Source: Portulaca oleracea (Eukaryota > Streptophyta > Magnoliopsida > Caryophyllales > Portulacaceae). Taken from it: a stretch of 64,000 nt of DNA. The notes beneath the pieces are model-generated. The model was given only the letters and a program-made list of their open reading frames with translations, was not told where the DNA came from and searched no databases. Each line of letters begins with the position of its first letter. The stretch's first letter is position 1. The stretch spans positions 22,223,001 through 22,287,000 of the forward strand of contig CM055876.1 of assembly GCA_029582165.1 (NCBI GenBank). The letters run 5' to 3'. Below are positions 56,621 to 64,000 of this stretch, in pieces. The translations under genes and the position numbers were made by a program.

Positions 56621-58028
56621 TACCTACACTCTTGTGATGAACAACAAAAGAATAACCCTAACTCCACTCCAAATAACCCAACCGTCCCCACCTAAGGAAG
56701 ATGATCCAAACCCCATCACTTCTATGACCACTGAACGCCCTAAGTTTAGTGAGCATAAGGAGATCACTCCCTTAGACCCAAACACAAACCCTAGCCACAA
56801 AGAGCCAACCAATGATGAAGAACCTAGTCACGGAAACCCTCCTCTTGTAACCCCTTTTAGAGAACAACACCCTCATGTGTTCCTAGACGAGAGACTACCC
56901 CAACGTGAAGTCCAAACTGATCCCATTCCTAGATCAGTTGTGCATTATGAACCAACAACTCACGTGAACCCTAGTGACACTCTAGAGGTTCAAGGGCAAG
57001 ATGAAGATCTTCAAGCAAAAGGTATGATTAGGGAAAGTCTCAGTCCATGCGCCATCCCTACCCTTTTGGTCCCAAAGGAAGGAAGCCAAAGTCTGTGCAC
57101 CAACAAGGTTACTACCAAGTACAGGTCTCCTAGAAGTGAAGATCTAGTGGGTGAGCTACTTGGCATCCATGACATCCCAAAGGTCAATCCAAGAAGTGGG
57201 TCCTGCCATGCTCAAATTCAAGAAGGGGACACTACTGTCAAAACCAAAGGAGGTCTCTATGAATGGTTAGTCACACCTTGTGGTCTAACTAATGCTCTCA
57301 TTACTGTTATGAGACTAATGAATCAGGTTTTGAAGCCCCTTATTATTAGCAAGTGTATTGTTATCTACTTTGATGATATACTTGTGAATAGCAAGAGTGA
57401 GAAAGGTCACATCTTTCACCTCCAATATGTTTTGGGACCTCACATGAATCTACATCATAATCCACCCAAGTATGGCGTCTTCATCAACAACATAGTCTCT
57501 CTTGGCTATGCTCTTTCGCCTGCAGTGCTCAAGGTTGATGAAGAAAGAATCAAAGCTATCAAGGAGTGGTCTACCCTAACTAGAACTCATGATGATCAAA
57601 GCTTCCCCGGCTTTGCCTCTCTCTATAGGAGATATGTGAAGAATTTCAATACTATTTTATCTCCTATGACCGAGCTATGGAAATCCAAGGAGTTCTCATG
57701 GACTCAAGCTACCCAGCAAGCACTTGAATTCATCAATAGTAAACTCCGCACCGCACCAGTCCTAGTCCTACCAAACTTTGATAAGAAGTTTGAGGTTGAG
57801 TGTGATGCTTCTGGAGTTGATGTTGGAGCAGTTCAACTTGTTCTATCACAAGAGGGCCGCCCCAAAATTCATTACATGAAGAAGTTTGGTGATCCTAGAT
57901 TCATGGAAGATAATAGAGGCCAGCCCGGCTCAACCAACAAAGAGGTCTCATTCCTCTCATCAATTTTGAGGACAAACTTTTTCCAACAAGGGGGGAATGA
58001 TGTATTTTGGCCCACGCCAAAAACATAA
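56601..58028 (+). CDS. RetC unit 7 RT-RNase H fusion, longest open copy
   Basis: 475 codons from the ATG at 56601. A Pro/Glu-rich linker (about 1-150) precedes RT: LLVPKEGSQ (about 160), PKVNPRSGS (motif A with Asn in place of Asp), GLYEWLVTPCGLTNA, and YFDDILVNS near 256. The thumb, then RNase H start DASGVDVGA near 402, lead to an abrupt jump into the tail LRTNFFQQGGND over the polypurine tract and ten codons into the LTR. Compared with RetB, several residues around CMDCRSIN and EWKTAF are missing in frame. Without motif A Asp, most of RNase H and any integrase, no catalytic activity is expected. Confidence 0.85.
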   Translation: MHNGRANTYTLVMNNKRITLTPLQITQPSPPKEDDPNPITSMTTERPKFSEHKEITPLDPNTNPSHKEPTNDEEPSHGNPPLVTPFREQHPHVFLDERLPQREVQTDPIPRSVVHYEPTTHVNPSDTLEVQGQDEDLQAKGMIRESLSPCAIPTLLVPKEGSQSLCTNKVTTKYRSPRSEDLVGELLGIHDIPKVNPRSGSCHAQIQEGDTTVKTKGGLYEWLVTPCGLTNALITVMRLMNQVLKPLIISKCIVIYFDDILVNSKSEKGHIFHLQYVLGPHMNLHHNPPKYGVFINNIVSLGYALSPAVLKVDEERIKAIKEWSTLTRTHDDQSFPGFASLYRRYVKNFNTILSPMTELWKSKEFSWTQATQQALEFINSKLRTAPVLVLPNFDKKFEVECDASGVDVGAVQLVLSQEGRPKIHYMKKFGDPRFMEDNRGQPGSTNKEVSFLSSILRTNFFQQGGNDVFWPTPKT

Positions 58029-59712
58029 GAAGAAGCCCATGAAGGAGAACTGCTTAACCTAGATCTCACCTTTGGGGACCATAGGTTCATGGAAGGAAAT
58101 GGAGGCTCACATAGCCTTGGGATCACCTTCGAAGACCCAAGATTCATAGAGGATGATGGGAATCCCATGTCCTCCAAGTCCACAACTAAAGGCCCAAGTA
58201 CAAAGCCCAAGTTGAACTTCACAGTTTGGACCATTTCAAGATGAAGTTCACATTTCTGATCATTTTAAGATGAATTTCACATTTCTGACCATTTCAATAT
58301 GAAGTTCACATTTCTGATCATTTTGAGATGAATTTCACATTTCTGACCATTTCAAGATGAAGTTCACATTTCTGATCATTTTGAGATGAACTTCACAGTT
58401 TTGACCATTTCAAGAAGAAGTTCACAGTTTTGGCCTTTTGATGTATTTCTTTACATTTCTAGGGTTTTATTTACATTTCCAGTTGTGTGAGGTGCCAAGT
58501 AATATATATATAAAGTTGGACACCAAGTCGTAGGAGTCTAGATTAATCTAGAATAGTGTAGAATGTTCTAGAATGATCTAGAAATGTGTGTGTGTGTGTG
58601 ATAGGAGTGTGGTGTGCTAGACTAGGCACCAAGCTTTGTAGTCTTAGATAAGGTTGGCTTATTTTGTAACTAATCCATCTTGGATTAGGAAAGCCAAGTC
58701 CTAAAAGGATTATTATCTCTTGTAACCAACTCCCCTTAGGATAAGGAGTCCTAATCCAAGGAGGAGATGGAGTAGATGGCGTCTAGTATTAGGAGTCCTT
58801 GGCTTGCATGCCAAGTAATAGAGTCCTAGTAGGAGAAGATGGCTTGCACGCCAATCTTGAGAGTCCTAGGAGGTTTAGGACTTTAGTAGTATAAATAGCT
58901 AGGCTTGTAGCCTCTCAAAGGCACCCAACTTTGAATTATGAAAATAGTTAAGCTTTTAGCTTTCTCTCGAGTGTTTGGATAAACTCTCACCCCTTTCTTC
59001 TATTGTATCTTGGCATGGCACCCAAGTGGTTAGGAAGAGGTTGATCCTAGGTTGCGGTCTAGATCAAGTTAGCCCTACGTTGTCTTTCTTGTCGATTCAA
59101 GTTATAAGCCTAGAACTATCCGTTCTTATCTTTCTGTCAATACAGTTAAGATAATTACTCCGTTTATCTTTCTATCAATAAAGTTAAGATAAATCTTTCT
59201 CTTCGTTTTCTTTCTTTCTTGTTTGATTAAATCAAAATCCAAAAACAAGTCTTTTCTTTTCACAAAAACCAAAAAACCCAAAAATATCTTAGTTCTCTCT
59301 TCCTCTCAATCTCACGCCACTCTCTCTAAAAATCTCTCTCATGCATTCATCCTCTCTTTCCCTCTCCCAAAACGTCTCCTCCAATTTTTCTCTCAAACCC
59401 TAATCTCTCCCTCACTCTTACTCTCTCAAACATCCTTCTCTCAAATCTCTCATCCATACTCTCTCCTCCCTCACAAAAGACCTCATGTCAATCCCAAAGT
59501 CCTCCCATATTTTCCATCCATCTCTCCTCTCTCAAACTCCACAAAGATCTCATCTTTCTCCATCTCAGTTCTCTCCAAGACTCCATCTTTCCCTCATGAA
59601 GCACCCTACATTTTACCCTAATTCACTTGAAGCGTCCCATGTTGAGATTGGTTGCACGTCTCCCTTGATGTGTAATTGATCAAGATACAATCTTTGATCC
59701 CATTATACATCA
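57998..59712 (+). repeat. RetC LTR 7 (1715 bp)
   Basis: 29-bp repeats at 58230-58432. It carries the variants of LTR 0 (tcaatcccaaag; cacgtctccc) that LTRs 3-6 lack. Confidence 0.94.
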
Positions 59713-59718
59713 TAATTT

Positions 59719-59730
59719 TGGTATCAGAGC
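59719..59730 (+). promoter_or_regulatory. Primer-binding site, RetC unit 8
   Basis: TGGTATCAGAGC, six bases after the LTR end. Confidence 0.92.
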
Positions 59731-59825
59731 TCTAGGTTGTTTCGAGTGCAACCCTAGCCCCACAAAACATCCCAAACACAATCCTCTCCATACCTGAATC
59801 ACAAATACCCCAACCGTCCATCACC

Positions 59826-60098
59826 ATGGCTCACGAGATGTTCCTTATGAGGAGAGTTCTTAGTAACTCAATTATTTCTGAACATCAACAACAACGAGAG
59901 GCCATCTTTCAATCTCGTTGCACAATCAAGGGAAAAGTTTGTTCGTTGATCATTGATGGTGGAAGCAGCACTAATGTGGCATCAACTACTATGGTGGACA
60001 AACTTCAGCTGGAAACGAGTCCCCATCCAAAGCCCTACACCATCCAGTGGCTCAATCAGGGTGAAGATCTACAAGTGACTCAAAGATGTTTGACCTAG
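59826..60098 (+). CDS. RetC unit 8 protease-only frame
   Basis: 90 residues, ending CLT because of the variant gacctagttt that it shares with unit 1; it also shares the Ile of SNSIISEH. Confidence 0.82.
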   Translation: MAHEMFLMRRVLSNSIISEHQQQREAIFQSRCTIKGKVCSLIIDGGSSTNVASTTMVDKLQLETSPHPKPYTIQWLNQGEDLQVTQRCLT

Positions 60099-60117
60099 TT
60101 TATTTGACAGGAGTGTG

Positions 60118-61230
60118 ATGCACAACGGAAGAGCTAATACCTACACTCTTGTGATGAACAACAAGAGAATAACCCTACCTCCACTCCAAGTAACCCAACC
60201 GTCCCCACCTAAGGAAGATGATCCAAACCCCATCACTTCTATGACCACTGAACACCCTAAGTTTAGTGAGCATAAGGAGATCACTCCCTTAGACCCAAAC
60301 ACAAACCCTAGCCACAAAGAGCCAACCAATGATGAAGAACCTAGTCACGAAAACCCTCCTCTCGTCACCCCTTTTAGAGAACAACACCCTCATGTGTTCC
60401 TAAACGAGAGACTACCCCAACGTGAAGTCCAAACTGATCCCATTCCTAGATCAGTTGTGCATCATGCACCAACAACTCACGTGAACCCTAGTGACACTCA
60501 AGAGGTTCAAGGGCAAGATGAAGATCTTCAAGAAAAAGGTATGATTAGGGAAAGTCTCAGTCCATGCGCCATCCCTACCCTTTTGGTCCCAAAGGAAGGA
60601 AGCCAAAGTCTATGCACCAACAAGGTTACTACCAAGTACAGGTCTCCTAGAAGTGAAGATCTAGTGGGTGAGCTACTTGGCATCCACGACATCCCAAAGG
60701 TCAATCCAAGAAGTGGGTCCTGCCATGCTCAAATTCAAGAAGGGGACACTGCTGTCAAAACCAAAGGAGGTCTCTATGAATGGTTAGTCACACCTTGTGG
60801 TCTAACTAACGCTCTCATTACTGTTATGAGACTAATGAATCAGGTTTTGAAGCCCCTTATTATTAGCAAGTGTATTGTTATCTACTTTGATGATATACTT
60901 GTGAATAGCAAGAGTGAGAAAGGTCACATCTTTCACCTCCAATATGTTTTGTGGACCTTAGCTCACATGAATCTACATCATAATCCACCCAAGTATGGCG
61001 TCTTCATCAACAACATAGTCTCTCTTGGCTATGCTCTTTCGCCTGCAGTGCTCAAGGTTGATGAAGAAAGAGTCAAAGCTATCAAGGAGTGGTCTACCCT
61101 AACTAGAACTCATGATGATCAAAGCTTCCCCGGCTTAGCCTCTCTCTATAGGAGATATGTGAAGAATTTCAATACTATTTTATCTCCTATGACCGAGCTA
61201 TGGAAATCCAAGGAGTTCTCATGGACTTAA
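60118..61230 (+). pseudogene. RetC unit 8 RT, nonsense before RNase H
   Basis: It is open from the linker through YFDDILVNS and the thumb. It keeps the undeleted LAHMNLHHNPP stretch that units 4-7 have lost in part. A Gln codon is TAA at 61228-61230 (EFSWT stop). Confidence 0.87.
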
Positions 61231-61550
61231 GCTACCCAGCAAGCACTTGAATTCATCAACAGTAAACTCTGCACCGCACCAGTCCTAGTCCTACCAAGCT
61301 TTGATAAGAAGTTTGAGGTTGAGTTTGATGCTTCTGGAGTTGATGTTGGAGCAGTTCAACTTGTTCTATCACAAGAGGGCCGCCCCAAAATTCATTACAT
61401 GAAGAAGTTTGGTGATCCTAGATTCATGGAAGATAATAGAGGCCAGCCCGGCTCATCCAACAAAGAGGACTCATTCCTCCCATCAATTTTGAGGACAAAC
61501 TTTTTCCAACAAGGGGGGAATGATGTATTTTGGCCCACGCCAAAAACATA
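61231..61550 (+). pseudogene. RetC unit 8 RNase H start and tail
   Basis: This is the remainder of the same frame after the nonsense codon. It has FDASGVDVGAV (Cys to Phe), SQEGRPKIHYM and the tail over the polypurine tract into LTR 8. Confidence 0.85.
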
Positions 61551-63240
61551 AGAAGAAGCCCATGAAGGAGAACTGCTTAACCTAGGTCTCACCTTTGGGG
61601 ACCATAGGTTCATGGAAGGAAATGGAGGCTCCCATAGCCTTGGGATCACCTTCGGAGACCAAAGATTCATAGAGGATGATGGGAATCCCATGTCCTCCAA
61701 GTCCACAACTAAAGGCCCTAGTACAAAGCCTAAGTTGAACTTCACAGTTTTGACCATTTCAAGATGAAGTTTACATTTCTGATCATTTTAAGATGAATTT
61801 CACATTTCTGACCATTTCAAGATGAAGTTCACATTTCTGATCATTTTGAGATGAATTTCACATTTCTGACCATTTCAAGATGAAGGTCACATTTCTGATC
61901 ATTTTGAGATGAACTTCACAATTCTGACCATTTCAAGAAGAAGTTCACAGTTTTGGCCTTTCGATGTATTTGTTTACATTTCTAGGGTTTTATTTACATT
62001 TCCAGTTGTGTGAGGTGCCAAATAATATATATAAACTTGGACACCAAGTCGTAGGAGTCTAGATTAATCTAGAATAGTGTAGAATGTTCTAGAATGATCT
62101 AGAAATGTGTGTGTGTGTGTGTGTGTGATAGGCGTGTGGTGTGCTAGAATAGGCACCAAGCTTTGTAGTCCTAGATAAGGTTGGCTTATTTTGTAACTAA
62201 TCCATCTTGGATTAGGAATGCCAAGTCCTAAAAGGATTATTATCTCTTGTAACCAACTCCCCTTAGGGTAAGGAGTCCTAATCCAAGGAGGAGATGGAGT
62301 TGATGGCGTCTAATATTAGGAGTCCTTGGCTTGCATGCCAAGTAATAGAGTCCTAGTAGGAGAAGATGGCTTGCACGCCAATCTTGAGAGTCCTAGGAGG
62401 TTTAGGACTTTAGTAGTATAAATAGCTAGGCTTGCAGCCTCTCAAAGGCACCCAACTTTGAATTATGAAAATAGCTAAGCTTTTAGCTTTCTCTCGAGTG
62501 TTTGGATAAACTCTCACCCCCTTTCTTCTATTGTATCTTGGAATGGCACCCAAGTGGTTAGGAAGAGCTTGATCCTAGGTTGCGGTCTAGATCAAGTTAG
62601 CCCTACGTTGTCTTTCTTGTGGATTCAAGTTAGAAACCTAGAACTATCCGTTCTTATCTTTCTGTCAATACAGTTAAGATAATTACTCCGTTTATCTTTC
62701 TATCAATATAGTTAAGATAAATCTTTCTCTTCGTTTTCCTTCTTTCTTGTTTGATTAAATCAAAATCCAAAAACAAGACTTTTCTTTTCACAAAAACCAA
62801 AAAACCCAAAAATATCTTAGTTCTCTCTTCCTCTCAATCTCACGCCACTCTCTCTCAAAATCTCTCTCATGCATTCATCCTCTCTTTCCCTCTCCCAAAA
62901 CGTCTCCTCCAATTTCTCTCTCAAACCCTAATCTCTCCCTCACTCTTACTCTCTCAAACATCCTTCTCTCAAATCTCTCATCCATTCTCTGTCCTCCCTC
63001 ACAAAAGACCTCATGTCAATCCCAAAGTCCTCCCATATTTTCCATCCATCTCTCCTCTCTCAAACTCCACAAAGATCTCATCTTTCTCCATCTCAGTTCT
63101 CAACAAGACTCCATCTTTCCCTCATGAAGCGCCCTACCTTTTACCCTAATTCACTTGAAGCGTCCCATGTTGAGATTGGTTGCACGTCTCCCTTGATGTG
63201 TAATTGATCAAGATACAATCTTTGATCCCATTATACATCA
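61521..63240 (+). repeat. RetC LTR 8 (1720 bp)
   Basis: 29-bp repeats at 61753-61955, with the longest GT run in the array (62107-62128). It shares ccattctctgtcc and gttctcaacaagac with LTR 1. Confidence 0.94.
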
Positions 63241-63246
63241 TAATTT

Positions 63247-63258
63247 TGGTATCAGAGC
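63247..63258 (+). promoter_or_regulatory. Primer-binding site, RetC unit 9
   Basis: TGGTATCAGAGC, six bases after the LTR end. Confidence 0.92.
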
Positions 63259-63352
63259 TCTAGGTTTTTCGAATGCAACCCTAGCCCCACAAAACATCCC
63301 AACCACAATCCTCTCCATACCTGAATCACAAATACCCCAACCGTCCATCACC

Positions 63353-63634
63353 ATGGCTCACGAGATGTTCCTTATGAGGAGAGTTCTTAGTAACTCAATT
63401 GTTTCTGAACATCAACAACAACGAGAGGCCATCTTTCAATCTCGTTGCACAATCAAGGGAAAAGTTTGTTCGTTGATCATTGATGGTGGAAGCAGCACTA
63501 ATGTGGCATCAACTACTATGGTGGACAAACTTCAGCTGGAAACGAGTCTCCATCCAAAGCCCTACACCATCCAGTGGCTCAATCAGGGTGAAGATCTACA
63601 AGTGACTCAAAGATGTTTGACCATGGTTATTTGA
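63353..63634 (+). CDS. RetC unit 9 protease-only frame
   Basis: 93 residues; shares ETSLHPKPY with unit 2, where other units have ETSPHPKPY. Confidence 0.82.
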   Translation: MAHEMFLMRRVLSNSIVSEHQQQREAIFQSRCTIKGKVCSLIIDGGSSTNVASTTMVDKLQLETSLHPKPYTIQWLNQGEDLQVTQRCLTMVI

Positions 63635-63644
63635 CAGGAGTGTG

Positions 63645-64000
63645 ATGCACAACGGAAGAGCTAATACCTACACTCTTGTGATGAACAACAAGAGAATAAC
63701 TCTAACTCCACTCCAAATAACCCAACCGTCCCTACCTAAGGAAGATGATCCAAACCTCATCACTTCAATGACCACTGAACGCCCTAAGTTTAGTGAGCAT
63801 AAGGAGATCACTCCCTTAGACCCAAACACAAACCCTAGCCACAAAGAGCCTACCAATGATGAAGAACCTAGTCACGGAAACCCTCCTCTCGTCACCCCTT
63901 TTAGAGAACAACACCCTCATGTGTTCCTAGACGAGGGACTACCCCAACGTGAAGTCCAAACTGATCCCATTCCTAGATCAGTTGTGCATCATGAACCAAC
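63645..64000 (+). CDS. RetC unit 9 RT linker, cut by window end
   Basis: It is open from the ATG to the end of the window: MHNGRANTYTLVMNNKR, then the Pro-rich linker. It shares several variants with unit 2 (cctcatcacttcaatg; gagcctaccaatg). Confidence 0.8.
   Translation, partial: MHNGRANTYTLVMNNKRITLTPLQITQPSLPKEDDPNLITSMTTERPKFSEHKEITPLDPNTNPSHKEPTNDEEPSHGNPPLVTPFREQHPHVFLDEGLPQREVQTDPIPRSVVHHEP

Noticed and set aside
62107..62128. GT dinucleotide runs in RetC LTRs as a regulatory Z-DNA element.
   Set aside because: Length varies between units as an ordinary microsatellite would. Nothing else in the sequence supports a function.
36823..64000. Assigning the RetC array to a centromere.
   Set aside because: Tandem retrotransposon arrays and the frame-LTR overlap are suggestive, but no centromeric satellite or CENH3 evidence is visible in sequence alone.

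Overview
The window looks like heterochromatic, retrotransposon-packed DNA from a flowering plant. Every long reading frame belongs to a Ty3/gypsy (Metaviridae-type) LTR retrotransposon. All primer-binding sites match the 3' end of plant initiator tRNA-Met (TGGTATCAGAGC). A roughly 70-base scrap of 18S rDNA at 36.76-36.83 kb has the plant form. I found no host protein gene, no intact RNA gene, no CRISPR array and no bacterial feature. Family names RetA to RetD are mine.

Layout. (1) 1-32771: a plus-strand tandem array of a small gag-only element, RetA (LTR about 1040 bp, starting TGATGTATAT and ending TATACATCA). Neighbouring copies share one LTR. Three RetA copies carry a minus-strand element, RetB, at exactly the same base with the same 5-bp target duplication, ATGGA. 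RetB has 848-bp LTRs and a full gag-PR-RT-RH-INT coding region. At that site it is a trimer with four LTRs at 2996-19858, a normal two-LTR element at 21653-27802, and a solo LTR at 29598-30445. A fourth RetA copy has the empty site (32223-32227). (2) 32772-36758: a rearranged junction, then a minus-strand gag/protease element, RetD (LTR about 824 bp), also with a shared LTR. (3) 36758-36828: an 18S rDNA filler. (4) 36823-64000: a plus-strand array of RetC. Each unit is a 1.71-kb LTR plus a 1.80-kb internal region with protease and a decayed RT/RNase H but no gag and no integrase. Units repeat every 3.52 kb and share LTRs. Units 1-2 and 8-9 share private variants, so there is a higher-order period near 21.2 kb.

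How the parts relate. RetB is the only family here with all enzymes, and even its best copy (RT to integrase open at 9033-11597) is frameshifted upstream. RetA, RetC and RetD lack pol, or lack gag and integrase, and could only move in trans. RetA, RetB and RetD share a TATA core and the surrounding promoter sequence. RetA, RetB and RetC share a coding motif that runs across the polypurine tract into the LTR. All four LTR types begin with a short hairpin. The main process visible is unequal recombination between LTRs, which turned retrotransposons into macrosatellite-like arrays. I could not compute identities, so all ages and orders of events are inferences from shared variants.
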